Below, piece by piece: positions 1 through 8,465 of a stretch of 64,000 bases of DNA. Source of the DNA: Haloechinothrix sp033042135. GTDB lineage: Bacteria > Actinomycetota > Actinomycetes > Mycobacteriales > Pseudonocardiaceae. A program made the position numbers and the translations under genes. The notes under the pieces are model-generated. The model had not been told where the DNA came from. It saw nothing but the letters and a program-made list of their open reading frames with translations, and ran no database searches. Position 1 is the first letter of the stretch, and each line of letters starts with the position of its first letter. The DNA lies in the NCBI RefSeq assembly GCF_033042135.1, contig NZ_WBXM01000005.1:251994-315993 (forward strand), in the 5' to 3' direction.

Positions 1-79
1 GGCAGGTAGTTTCGTCGAGACGGAAGCGGCCAACTACGACGACTTGCGGGACGTCGCCAGGGACGCCGGGGTGCTGTGA
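1..79 (+). CDS. phnD: Phosphonate-type ABC substrate-binding protein, C-terminal end (partial)
   Basis: Only the last 25 codons are in the window (reading frame from base 2), ending in TGA at 77-79. The visible residues are ordinary helix-forming sequence and carry no motif. The assignment rests on position: the stop overlaps the GTG start of the phnC-like ATPase by 4 nt, and a PhnE-type permease follows, which is the usual phnD-phnC-phnE order. Family role: extracytoplasmic capture of phosphonate or related small oxyanion/organic ligands. The true ligand cannot be judged from this fragment. Confidence 0.6.
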   Translation, partial: AGSFVETEAANYDDLRDVARDAGVL

Positions 80-894
80 TCGCCATGACGCGAGTTCCGG
101 AAGCGGACGGGGGCGACACCGGGGCGACCACTTTCGAGCTGCGCGAGGTCAGCGTGCGGCGTGGTGCGACGCTGGCACTGGACAGGGTCAGCCTGACGGT
201 GCGGCCCGGCGAGCGCGTGGCGATCATCGGACCGAGCGGTGCGGGCAAGACCACCCTGATCGGTCTGCTCAACGGCACGGCGCTGGCCACGAGCGGGGAG
301 GTTCGCGCGCTCGGTTGCAGCTACCGTCACGCCTCGGCGCGGCGGATCCGTGCGACCCAGCGGCGCATCGGCACGATTCATCAGCGGTTCGACGTGGTCG
401 CCCAGCTCCGGACCGTCCACAATGTCAACGCGGGCAGGTTGGGGGTGTGGCCGTTCTGGAAGGCGGTGCTGTCACTGGTGCTGCCCAGAGAGGTCCACGG
501 TGCCCGCGAAGCGCTCGAACAGGTCGGTATCGCCGACAAGCTGCACGAGCGAACCGGTGACCTCTCCGGCGGGGAGCAGCAACGTGTCGCGATCGCCAGG
601 GTGCTCGTGCAGCGACCGGACGCGATCCTGGCCGACGAGCCGGTGGCCAGCCTCGATCCGACCCGTGGCCTGGAGATCATGGAGTTGCTGCTGGACATCA
701 GTGCCGGAGCCGGGACGACGCTACTGGCGAGCCTGCACGACGTGGACATGGCCCTCGACAAGTTCGAACGGGTCATCGGGCTGCGGTCCGGCGCGATCGC
801 CTTCGACAAGCGCCGCGAGGAGCTCGCCGACGACGAGGTTCGCACGCTGTACACCATCGAGCGCACCGACGAACCTTCCGCCGCAGAGGATTGA
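76..894 (+). CDS. phnC: Phosphonate-type ABC transporter ATP-binding protein
   Basis: 272 aa cytoplasmic ATPase that would energise import by the neighbouring permease. Walker A GPSGAGKT lies at residues 52-59, the ABC signature LSGGEQQR at 163-170, and a Walker B/D-loop ADEPVASLDP follows. Length and the family-typical spacing fit PhnC. The first start is GTG at 76, overlapping the phnD stop (GTGA); an ATG at 85 three codons later is an alternative. The permease begins 9 nt after the stop, so phnDCE is one operon. No C-P lyase or other phosphonate catabolic genes are visible, so phosphonate specificity is family inference only. Confidence 0.9.
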   Translation: MIAMTRVPEADGGDTGATTFELREVSVRRGATLALDRVSLTVRPGERVAIIGPSGAGKTTLIGLLNGTALATSGEVRALGCSYRHASARRIRATQRRIGTIHQRFDVVAQLRTVHNVNAGRLGVWPFWKAVLSLVLPREVHGAREALEQVGIADKLHERTGDLSGGEQQRVAIARVLVQRPDAILADEPVASLDPTRGLEIMELLLDISAGAGTTLLASLHDVDMALDKFERVIGLRSGAIAFDKRREELADDEVRTLYTIERTDEPSAAED

Positions 895-903
895 GGGCCC
901 GGC

Positions 904-2631
904 ATGACGGTGTCGTTGCGCGCGCTGGACGGCGTCGAGAGCGTGGACGGTGACGCGCGTCGGCGGTTCGGCGGGCGACCGGAACGCAGCGGCGGCGCCC
1001 GCCGTTCCCGGCAGCGCCGTCTCTGGATACTCGTGGTGGTGGCCGCCACGATCGGCTCGCTCGCCGTGGCCGGGGTCGGCGACCGGGCCGTGGTGCGAGC
1101 TGAGGGCCTTCCCGCGTTCGGGGAGTTCTTCGCGGCGGCGCTGGCTCCGCGCGCCGACGCCGAGTTCCTCACGCTGACTGCCACCGCGGCACTGACCACG
1201 CTGGCTTACGCGGTGCTCGGCACCGCGCTGAGCCTGGTGATCGGCGTCGTCGGTGGGGTGCTGACCTCGCAGACCTGGTGGTCGCTCGGCCCCCGCTCGC
1301 ACGGCAAGCGAGGCACCGTCTACTGGGCACTGGCCAGGGCGGTGATGGTGGTTCCTCGGGGGATCCACGAGGTCGTGTGGGGTCTGATTTTCCTGATCGT
1401 GTTCGGGCTGGATCCGATGGTGGCAGTGCTGGCCATCGGGATCCCTTTCGGCGCGGTCACCGCGAAGGTGTTCTCCGAGCTGCTCGACGAGACCGCGCGC
1501 CAGCCCTACTCGGCGCTGCTGGCGGCGGGTGCGGGCCGGAGCGCGGCGATCCTGTACGGCCTACTGCCACCAGCGATGTCCGACCTGCTGTCCTACGCCT
1601 TCTACCGCTTCGAGTGCGCCATCCGCAGCGCGGCCGTGCTCGGTCTCGTCGGTGCAGGCGGCCTGGGTTTCCAGCTGTCCCTGAGCTTCCAGAGCCTCCG
1701 CTACGAGGAGATCTGGACGTTGCTGTACGCGCTGATCGTGCTGTGCGTAGCAGCGGACTTCTGGAGTTCCCGCGTGCGCGCGAGGCGGACACAGCGGGTG
1801 GGCGGCGCGCGCACCGGTGGCCGTTACCGGCACGACCCGTTCCTGGTGGGTTCCTGCCTGTTCGGGCTGGTGCTGATCGCCCTGTCGGTGTGGTGGATCG
1901 GGCTGGATCTTGCGGTGTTGTTCAGCGGCGAAACCTGGGACTACCTGCGGCAGCTGGCCACCGGCGCCTGGCCGCCCGCACTCGGCGAAGCGGGAGCCGG
2001 TGGACTGCTCGAGCTGAGCATGGTCACCCTGGCGATGTCGATCCTGGCCATGGTGATCGGTTTCTGGGGTGGCGCCGCGCTCGCCTTCCCCGCCGCTCAC
2101 CTTCCCCGTGGCGGCTACACCGCGGGCGGCGCAGCCGCCCGTGCGGGGCGACTGCTGATATTCGCAGCCAGCAGGCTGCTGCTGGTGGTGTTGCGCGCGA
2201 TCCCGCCGCCGGTGTGGGCGCTCTTGTTCCTGTTCGTGCTCTATCCCGGCATCCTGCCGGGTGCGCTGGCGCTCGGCGTGTACACCGCCGGTGTCCTCGG
2301 CAGGTTGATGGCCGAGGTCGCGGAGAACCTCGACGAGCGACCGCTGCACGCGTTGCGGGCGCAGGGCGCTCCGGCGCCACTGGTGTTCTGCTACGGCGTC
2401 GTCCCGTCGGCCACACCGCGATTCATCGCCTACGGCCTGTACCGCTGGGAGGTCACCATCCGGGAAACCGTGGTGGTCGGCGTCGTCGGCGCGGGTGGAC
2501 TCGGCTACGCGCTCGCGCAACAGCTCAACGGCTTCGACTACGCGGGCGCGCTGACCACCTTACTCGTGTTGATCCTGCTCACCTTGGCCGTGGATTTCAC
2601 CAGCGCCGCCGTCCGGCGCACGGTGCGTTGA
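904..2631 (+). CDS. phnE: Fused tandem PhnE-type ABC permease (PhnE1-PhnE2)
   Basis: 575 aa, about twice the usual PhnE length (roughly 260-280 aa). Two homologous permease halves are present: each has several hydrophobic segments and ends in an EAA-type cytoplasmic loop followed by a VGAGGLG stretch (GLVGAGGLGFQL near residue 255 and GVVGAGGLGYAL near residue 535). The halves are joined by a basic linker near residues 290-310 (RVRARRTQR). ABC importers of this family need two permease subunits, so one polypeptide probably supplies the whole membrane pore. It is the last gene of the phnDCE operon and ends 21 nt before the convergent selD gene. Confidence 0.9.
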   Translation: MTVSLRALDGVESVDGDARRRFGGRPERSGGARRSRQRRLWILVVVAATIGSLAVAGVGDRAVVRAEGLPAFGEFFAAALAPRADAEFLTLTATAALTTLAYAVLGTALSLVIGVVGGVLTSQTWWSLGPRSHGKRGTVYWALARAVMVVPRGIHEVVWGLIFLIVFGLDPMVAVLAIGIPFGAVTAKVFSELLDETARQPYSALLAAGAGRSAAILYGLLPPAMSDLLSYAFYRFECAIRSAAVLGLVGAGGLGFQLSLSFQSLRYEEIWTLLYALIVLCVAADFWSSRVRARRTQRVGGARTGGRYRHDPFLVGSCLFGLVLIALSVWWIGLDLAVLFSGETWDYLRQLATGAWPPALGEAGAGGLLELSMVTLAMSILAMVIGFWGGAALAFPAAHLPRGGYTAGGAAARAGRLLIFAASRLLLVVLRAIPPPVWALLFLFVLYPGILPGALALGVYTAGVLGRLMAEVAENLDERPLHALRAQGAPAPLVFCYGVVPSATPRFIAYGLYRWEVTIRETVVVGVVGAGGLGYALAQQLNGFDYAGALTTLLVLILLTLAVDFTSAAVRRTVR

Positions 2632-2652
2632 CTCGAACCCTGCCCCGCCGCG

Positions 2653-3720
2653 TTACGGAGTCACCGTGACGTGACCGGCGGTCCCCTCGGTCACCCGACC
2701 GATCACCGCGGCCGGGAGATCCTTGGCGCGCAGCTGGGCCACCACGGCGTCGGTGTCGGCCTCCTTCGGCACCGCCATCAGCACCCCGCCCGAGGTCTGC
2801 GCGTCGTGCAGCAGCACGGCGACAGCCGAGGGAACCCCATCGGCGACGCCGACGACATCGCTGAGGTGATCGGTGTTGGCCTTGGTGCCACCTGGAACGT
2901 AGCCCCGGTCGACGGCTTCGAGCGCACCGGGCAGCGTGGGCACGGCTGCGGCGTCGATGGTTGCCGACAGGCCGCTGGCCCGCACCATCCGGTGCAAGTG
3001 GCCGAGCAACCCGAAGCCCGTGACGTCGGTGGCGGCACGCACCCCCGCGCCTCCGGCTATCGCGCAGGCGTCGGCATTGAGCGTGGTCATCGAACCCACT
3101 GCGGCGTCGATCCACTCCTGGCGAGCGCCGCCGTTCTTGATCGCCGTGGCGATCACACCCGTGCCCACCGCCTTCGTCAGCACCAGGTCCTCGCCCGCGG
3201 TGAGCCGGTCGATCTGGAATAACCGGTCCGGATGGGCCATGCCCACGACCGCCATACCGTATTTGGGGATCGGATCATCGATGGTGTGTCCACCACCGAC
3301 GAAGCAGCTTGCCTCCCGGGCGATGTCCGCTCCGCCGCGCAGCACATCGGACAGCTGCTCCATCGGCACGTCGTTGGCGGGCCAGGCGGTGAGGTTCACC
3401 GCGATGATGGGGGTGCCACCCATGGCGTACACATCGGAGAGCGCATTCGTCGCGGCGATCCGCCCCCAGTCGTAGGCGTCGTCGACGATGGGGGTGAAGA
3501 AATCGGTCGTGAGGATCAGCGCGCGCTCGGCGTCCAGCCGGTAGACCGCGGCGTCGTCGCCCTCTGACGCACCGATCAGCATCTCCCCGGATGCCCCTTC
3601 CAGGTTCGCCCCGAGCGAGGAGAACATGTTCTCCAGCTTGGCCAGCGGCAGCTTGCAGGCGCAGCCTGCCCCTTGCGAGAGCGAGGTCAACTTCACGGCC
3701 TGCTCGCCGGAGGTGCTCAT
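2653..3720 (-). CDS. selD: Selenide, water dikinase
   Basis: 355 aa; makes selenophosphate from selenide and ATP for selenocysteine, selenouridine or small-molecule selenium pathways. The catalytic loop GAGCACKLP holds Cys20, Cys22 and Lys23, so it is a Cys (not Sec) enzyme with the active-site Cys and Lys present. Glycine-rich PurM-like motifs follow (DVYAMGG, VGGGHT, DVTGFGLLGH). The ATG at 3720 was chosen because homology begins shortly after it; upstream in-frame codons read as non-coding. It converges on phnE. No selA, selB, tRNA-Sec or SenA/SenB-type gene is in the window, so the downstream selenium pathway cannot be named. Confidence 0.92.
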   Translation of the reverse strand: MSTSGEQAVKLTSLSQGAGCACKLPLAKLENMFSSLGANLEGASGEMLIGASEGDDAAVYRLDAERALILTTDFFTPIVDDAYDWGRIAATNALSDVYAMGGTPIIAVNLTAWPANDVPMEQLSDVLRGGADIAREASCFVGGGHTIDDPIPKYGMAVVGMAHPDRLFQIDRLTAGEDLVLTKAVGTGVIATAIKNGGARQEWIDAAVGSMTTLNADACAIAGGAGVRAATDVTGFGLLGHLHRMVRASGLSATIDAAAVPTLPGALEAVDRGYVPGGTKANTDHLSDVVGVADGVPSAVAVLLHDAQTSGGVLMAVPKEADTDAVVAQLRAKDLPAAVIGRVTEGTAGHVTVTP

Positions 3721-3877
3721 ACGCGGACTCTCCCGTCGTGCACGGTCAACGGTGGGATGCACAGTGACGCTAGCAGCGCGGGCACGTTCCCCGTAAGGGT
3801 TCGTCCGGGCGAGAATGATCACCGGTCCTCATAGCCGGCCGGACGGAGCCCGGGCTGACCGCTCACCCACCGAGCCG

Positions 3878-4942
3878 CTACCCCGCGCCAGCCGCCTCGG
3901 CCTCGATCTCCGACAACGTCTCGACCGGGTACGGAGGTGTACCGGTTCCCGCTACCCGGACGTGCCCCCACGGATCACGCTCGACAAGGCGCCCGGGCAC
4001 GGCCTGCCTGCCCGGCAGGCTCAACGACACTCCCGACCGGTTGGCCCGTTGCAGCGCGGCGACCTCCTCCTGGGCGTGCACCCGCCCGTACCAGTGGTAC
4101 TTGCCGTCGATCGGCTCGACGTGCCCGGAAAGCGTGACGGTCACCGGCAGCTGCCGTTCGCCCGCGGACAGCGTGGCTGGTCCGTGGTAGGCATGCTCGG
4201 GTTCGCGATCGTGCCAGGTGGTGCAGTCGAAATGAGCCGGGTTGAGGCGCCGCAACCTGCGCCGGTACGAGCGAGGGGACCCCACCCAGAAGACCCCGGG
4301 CGCTCCACCCGCAGCCGGACCGGCGAGCCTCCCTCCGGCACGCTCGTCGGACCTTACCGCAGTACCCGTCCGTTCCTGCCGCAGCCACCGGTTGAACTCC
4401 CGCTGCACCGCCGCGCGCACCTCGATCCGGCTCGCGCCGTGGCGTCGCATCAGCTCGAGGCACCGCAGGATGTATCGGGCCTGCACGGCACCGGTACGCC
4501 TGCGTGACAGGGTGCCACCGTCCGGGACAGGGGCAGGCATCAGGAAGAGGTTGGGGAATCCGTGTACCGCGACCGCGTTGAAGGCCTCCACCCCGCCGGA
4601 CCACCTCTGGTGAAGGGTCCGTTCCTCTCTCCCGGCGATCCGTTGCCCGGCGATCAGGTCCCGGCCGAGGTCGTGCGCGCGGATCACGACCCTGGCGTGG
4701 TGAACCTCGCCGCCTGCGGTGGTCACCCGCCACCGGTCGGTGTGCTCGTCGAACTCGCACGCGGTGACCTCCCGCCCCCGGTGGATCCGCGAGGGCAGCG
4801 TGCCACGGGAGGGGGCCCGTCCGAGGGCGCCATCGCGTTCCAGTACCCGGAACTTCGCGATACCGGCCCTGTCGAGGGCGCGCGCCATGCGGATCCCGGT
4901 AGGACCGGCACCGATGATCAGCACATCCACCGCGCCCGCCAT
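3878..4942 (-). CDS. Shortened FAD-dependent monooxygenase-like protein with C-terminal DUF4873
   Basis: 354 aa. The N-terminus has an FAD-binding Rossmann motif (DVLIIGAGPTG, GxGxxG at 11-16). The middle matches flavoprotein monooxygenases only in pieces: after the first fold the protein jumps from VLERDGALGR to a strand resembling the FMO region, and I see neither the GG-x-W segment nor a second glycine-rich NADPH-binding motif. Full-length Baeyer-Villiger/FMO proteins run near 490-500 aa before any extra domain. The C-terminus (about 245-335, YHGPATLSAGERQL...YHWYGRVHA) fits DUF4873. The start at 4942 lies 11 nt after the AurF-like stop, so the two form an operon. Function unknown; it may be an accessory or reduced flavoprotein. 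Confidence 0.75.
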   Translation of the reverse strand: MAGAVDVLIIGAGPTGIRMARALDRAGIAKFRVLERDGALGRAPSRGTLPSRIHRGREVTACEFDEHTDRWRVTTAGGEVHHARVVIRAHDLGRDLIAGQRIAGREERTLHQRWSGGVEAFNAVAVHGFPNLFLMPAPVPDGGTLSRRRTGAVQARYILRCLELMRRHGASRIEVRAAVQREFNRWLRQERTGTAVRSDERAGGRLAGPAAGGAPGVFWVGSPRSYRRRLRRLNPAHFDCTTWHDREPEHAYHGPATLSAGERQLPVTVTLSGHVEPIDGKYHWYGRVHAQEEVAALQRANRSGVSLSLPGRQAVPGRLVERDPWGHVRVAGTGTPPYPVETLSEIEAEAAGAG

Positions 4943-4953
4943 TTCCTGCCCCG

Positions 4954-5853
4954 TCACGGCAGGAAACCCCAGTGCCGCCACATCGCGCGGGAAACGGGTT
5001 GCATCATGCCGACCTCGTCCAGGAAACGGCCGAGGCTGGCGAACCCGTACCGGGTCGCTTCGAGGAAGTGCGGGTTGTTCCTGGCCTGCCGTTTGGCTTC
5101 CTTACCGTCGAGGCCCGCTCGCTCGTACATACGCCGGTTGGTGAACAGCCCGGTGAACAGCGGCGCGCCGATGCCCATCAGGTTGCCGGTGTACTGCCGT
5201 TCCAGCCAGTGCAACTCGTCGGCGGTGCGGGCGAGTTCCTCCCGCGCAAACCGGATATGCCGAGCCTCCTCGGTGACGTGGATGCGCATCATGCGGGACA
5301 CCACGGGTTCGAGCTCGTCGGCGTCCATGATCCTGCGCTGCAACGCGTCGAAGATCTCCTCGCCGATCAGCGCCGCCACCCAGACGAAGGAACGGTGGAT
5401 GAACAGCGGTAAGCCGAGGACAGCGAGCCTGCCGAGGCCGCGGGGCCAGTACGGCCGCGCGCCGATCCGGTCGATGAGCCTGCCGAACATGACCATGTGC
5501 CGGCACTCGTCGCCCATCTCGGTGAGCGCGTAGTGGCTGTGCCTGGCCGTGGGGTCCTCACCGAGCAGGTCGCGCAGCAGCATTCGGTTGAGCAGGTTCT
5601 CGAACCAGATCCCGGCACTGAGTACGTTCGCCAGCTCCTGCCGGGACAGCTCCCTGCGCTGCTCGTGCGGCATGCGTCGCCACAGTTCCGTGCCGTACAG
5701 CGAGATCACCTTCTCCGGCAGGAACAGCTTGGCCGGATCGAGTGGCGCATCCCAGTCGATGTCCACCACAGGCTCGTAGGACCGCTTGACCGAGCCGCCG
5801 AGCAGTCGTGCGGCGACCGTCTCCCGGTCGGATGTGGTAATGCCATCCGCCAT
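4954..5853 (-). CDS. AurF-like diiron oxygenase (p-aminobenzoate N-oxygenase family)
   Basis: 299 aa non-heme diiron protein. Candidate iron ligands occur in the expected order: Glu in WFENLLNRML, Glu and His in EMGDECRHM, Glu in IGEEIFDA, and a final EEARHIRF. AurF relatives use O2 to N-oxygenate amines, but many family members have other or unknown substrates. The ATG at 5853 begins the recognisable family N-terminus; the longer open frame upstream runs antisense through the tetR gene and is spurious. It is first in a two-gene operon with the shortened flavoprotein and is divergent from tetR, its likely repressor. Confidence 0.88.
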   Translation of the reverse strand: MADGITTSDRETVAARLLGGSVKRSYEPVVDIDWDAPLDPAKLFLPEKVISLYGTELWRRMPHEQRRELSRQELANVLSAGIWFENLLNRMLLRDLLGEDPTARHSHYALTEMGDECRHMVMFGRLIDRIGARPYWPRGLGRLAVLGLPLFIHRSFVWVAALIGEEIFDALQRRIMDADELEPVVSRMMRIHVTEEARHIRFAREELARTADELHWLERQYTGNLMGIGAPLFTGLFTNRRMYERAGLDGKEAKRQARNNPHFLEATRYGFASLGRFLDEVGMMQPVSRAMWRHWGFLP

Positions 5854-5914
5854 AGCGCGGCTCCTTTGCTCGCCAAGCAGGAAGCTCCTGTTACCGATCG
5901 TCACACCTAGATTA

Positions 5915-5931
5915 GTGAGACATAGTGTCAC
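5915..5931. promoter_or_regulatory. Candidate TetR operator between divergent aurF-like and tetR genes
   Basis: A 17-nt quasi-palindrome, GTGAGACATAGTGTCAC, pairs at 6 of 8 positions around a central T. It sits between the aurF-like start (5853) and the tetR start (5965), where a local TetR repressor would be expected to bind and control both genes. Inferred from symmetry and position only. Confidence 0.5.
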
Positions 5932-5964
5932 AGTCAATGCTCGTGGCGGGTTAGACTCGGGCAC

Positions 5965-6654
5965 GTGCTGAAAGCATCGGACTCCCCCGCGGACGGCCGC
6001 GCCGCGCGCTGGAAGGAGCACAACCAGCAGCGGCGCGCGGAGGTCGTCGAAGCCGCGGTGAATGCGATCGAGGACGAGGGCATCGACGTCAGCGTGCGGC
6101 GCATCGCCCAGCGGCTCAATCTGCCGCGCCCCGTGGTGTACCGGCACTTCGACGGCCGCGAGGACCTGGACGAGCAGGTACGGCGACGCATCGTCGAGAT
6201 GCTGCTCGCCGAGCTCACCCCCACCCTGGTCCCGGACGGCACGCTGCGCGACGCCATCCGGCACGCGGTCGGCACGTACCTGGCGTGGATCGATCGGCAT
6301 CCGCGGCTCCACCACTTCCTGATCACCGGTTCGCGGGATCGGCAGGCGGTGACCTCGCGGGCGGTCACCGGGGCGCGGACCACGGTCGCGGCGCGGATCG
6401 AACGGCTCGTCGCCGCGGGGCTCGACGCCCACGGCCTGGACGCCGACCTCGCCAGGCCGACGGCCTTCGGCATGCTCGGCCTGGTGGACGCCGTCGTCAA
6501 CGGCTGGCATTCCGGCGAAACCGAGGCATTGACCTCTACCACGCTGACCGGATTCCTAACCACCTCACTGTGCTCGATGCTCAGCGGAAACGCGCGTGCG
6601 GTCGGTATCGAGCTGGACCCCGACACCCCGCTACGCGGGCTACTCGGCGAGTGA
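5965..6654 (+). CDS. TetR family transcriptional regulator
   Basis: 229 aa. The N-terminal helix-turn-helix is clear (VRRIAQRLNLPRPVVYRHF near residues 46-65), followed by an all-helical ligand domain with no recognisable specificity. Starts at GTG 5965. It is divergent from the aurF-like/flavoprotein operon across a 111-nt gap containing a quasi-palindrome, so it probably represses that operon and itself. The ligand is unknown. Confidence 0.9.
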   Translation: MLKASDSPADGRAARWKEHNQQRRAEVVEAAVNAIEDEGIDVSVRRIAQRLNLPRPVVYRHFDGREDLDEQVRRRIVEMLLAELTPTLVPDGTLRDAIRHAVGTYLAWIDRHPRLHHFLITGSRDRQAVTSRAVTGARTTVAARIERLVAAGLDAHGLDADLARPTAFGMLGLVDAVVNGWHSGETEALTSTTLTGFLTTSLCSMLSGNARAVGIELDPDTPLRGLLGE

Positions 6655-6806
6655 GACCACGGACACCCTCCACCGCGTGGCCGACGCGGCGCGACCGGTA
6701 CTATCCAGCTGCCCGCTCCGGCGCGGGCGCGGGGGCGTGACGCGCATGCCCGGACCCCGCATGACCGGTAACCGACACGAGAAAATGCCGAACAGCACAA
6801 CGTCTG

Positions 6807-7436
6807 ATGACAACCACTGAGATCGCGCCACGTGGCAGCGAGCAGCGCATGCCCACCGACCGGCTGTTGACCTGGATCTACCTGCTCGGTGGCGCTGTCG
6901 GTCTGGCCGCCTCCGCAGCGTTGCTGCTCGAACAGTTCGCCCTGCTCGCTGAGCCCGACTACATCGCGGCCTGCACCTTCGACCAGGTGCTCTCCTGCAA
7001 CTCCGTCATGGAGAGCTCCCAGGCCGCCGCGTTCGGCATACCCAACACCCTCATCGGCGTCACGGCATTCTCCGTGGTGCTCACCGCCGGTGTGGTGCTC
7101 CACTCGGGCTTCGCGGCGCCACGCTGGTTCTGGACGGGCCTGCAGCTGGGCAGCACGTTCGGCGTGCTGTTCGTACACTGGCTGATCTATCAGAGCCTGT
7201 ACACCATCCAGGCGCTGTGCCCGTACTGCATGGTGGTCTGGGCGGTAACCATCCCGATCTTCTGGTACACCACGCTGCACAACCTGCCGCTGCTGCGCCC
7301 GAGGGGACACCTGGCGCACGGCCTAGTCTTCGGCGTGCTCCGCCGCCACCTCACGGTACTGGCTGCCTGGTATCTTGCGGTGGCAGCCCTGGTGCTGCAC
7401 GCCTTCGGGGACTATTGGGCGACGCTGCTGCCGTGA
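6807..7436 (+). CDS. Vitamin K epoxide reductase (VKOR) family membrane protein
   Basis: 209 aa with about five hydrophobic segments. The two VKOR cysteine pairs are present: loop cysteines C56 and C64 (CTFDQVLSC) and the quinone-side CPYC at 138-141. Bacterial VKORs reoxidise a DsbA-like thiol oxidase with menaquinone, driving disulfide formation in the exported proteome. There is no fused thioredoxin domain and no dsbA-like gene nearby, so the partner is elsewhere. The stop is 16 nt before the PfkB-type kinase start, which suggests co-transcription without an obvious functional link. Confidence 0.92.
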   Translation: MTTTEIAPRGSEQRMPTDRLLTWIYLLGGAVGLAASAALLLEQFALLAEPDYIAACTFDQVLSCNSVMESSQAAAFGIPNTLIGVTAFSVVLTAGVVLHSGFAAPRWFWTGLQLGSTFGVLFVHWLIYQSLYTIQALCPYCMVVWAVTIPIFWYTTLHNLPLLRPRGHLAHGLVFGVLRRHLTVLAAWYLAVAALVLHAFGDYWATLLP

Positions 7437-7452
7437 GCGGGGTGCGTGCGGT

Positions 7453-8376
7453 GTGATCACGGTCGTTGGCGAAGCGCTGCTGGATCTGCTCGCCGCAGGG
7501 GACGGCCGCACCTTCACCGCGCATCCGGGAGGCAGCCCGGCCAACGTCGCCGCTGGGCTCGCCCGCCTCGACGTTCCCACCACCTTGGCCACCCGGATCG
7601 GCGACGACCTGCCCGGCATGATGGTCCGCGAGCACCTGAACTCGTGCGGCGTGACGCTTCGGCAGCTGCCCGGTCACAGCTCGGCGACCAACCTCGCACT
7701 GGCCGCTGTGGACAGCGACGGCGTCGCCCAGTACGACTTCCGGCTGGACTGGGACATCACCGCATCGCCGTACCTTCCGGACGACTGTCGCTACCTGCAC
7801 ACCGGCTCGCTCGCCGCATCGCTGACTCCCGGCGCCGAGGTCGTCGAGCATCTCCTGGCGAGCACTCGGCGGTCCGGACGAGCGGCGGTGTCCTTCGACC
7901 CGAACTTGCGGCCTGCCATCTGCGGCGACCGGACACGGGAACGAGACAGGGTCGACCGGCAGGTGCAGTACTGCGACATCGTCAAGGCCAGCGCCGAGGA
8001 CATTGCCTGGATCCACCCCAACCGGGATCCGCGCGAGGTGGCACGCGGCTGGTTGGATCACGGCCCGTCCCTGGTGGTGGTGACCATGGGCCCGGCTGGT
8101 GCATGGGCGGCCAGCCACTCGGCCGCATCGGAGCGCCCGGCCCCTGGTGTCGCCGTCGTGGACACCGTCGGTGCAGGCGACGCCTTCACCTCGGGCATAC
8201 TCGCCGCCCTGCACCGTCCCGAGTTACCGATCGGCACGGGATCGGATGAGCTCTCAGCTTTGGACTCCGACGGGCTCGGGGCGCTCCTGGAGTTCGCATC
8301 GCGAGTCGCGGCGCTCACCTGCATGCGACAGGGAGCCGAACCGCCGACGCTCGCGGAATGCGCATCACAAGCCTGA
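7453..8376 (+). CDS. PfkB family carbohydrate kinase (fructokinase-like)
   Basis: 307 aa ribokinase-fold kinase. The N-terminal signature GGSPANVAAGLARL and the C-terminal catalytic DTVGAGDAFTSG (anion hole plus general-base Asp) are intact, so it should phosphorylate a sugar or nucleoside with ATP. The overall pattern (VVGEALLDLL start, N-terminal GGSPANVA) is closest to fructokinase-type members, but the substrate is not fixed by sequence. The GTG at 7453 was chosen because homology begins at VITVVGEALLDL. It lies 16 nt after the VKOR gene and converges on the D-serine dehydratase-like gene. Confidence 0.88.
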   Translation: MITVVGEALLDLLAAGDGRTFTAHPGGSPANVAAGLARLDVPTTLATRIGDDLPGMMVREHLNSCGVTLRQLPGHSSATNLALAAVDSDGVAQYDFRLDWDITASPYLPDDCRYLHTGSLAASLTPGAEVVEHLLASTRRSGRAAVSFDPNLRPAICGDRTRERDRVDRQVQYCDIVKASAEDIAWIHPNRDPREVARGWLDHGPSLVVVTMGPAGAWAASHSAASERPAPGVAVVDTVGAGDAFTSGILAALHRPELPIGTGSDELSALDSDGLGALLEFASRVAALTCMRQGAEPPTLAECASQA

Positions 8377-8465
8377 CCGTGTCACGCCCCGGCGGTGGAG
8401 CTCGGTCCACGAACTCGATCGCCACCGCATCGCTCCGACGCGGCCTCACCGCTCGGTTTACGAGT

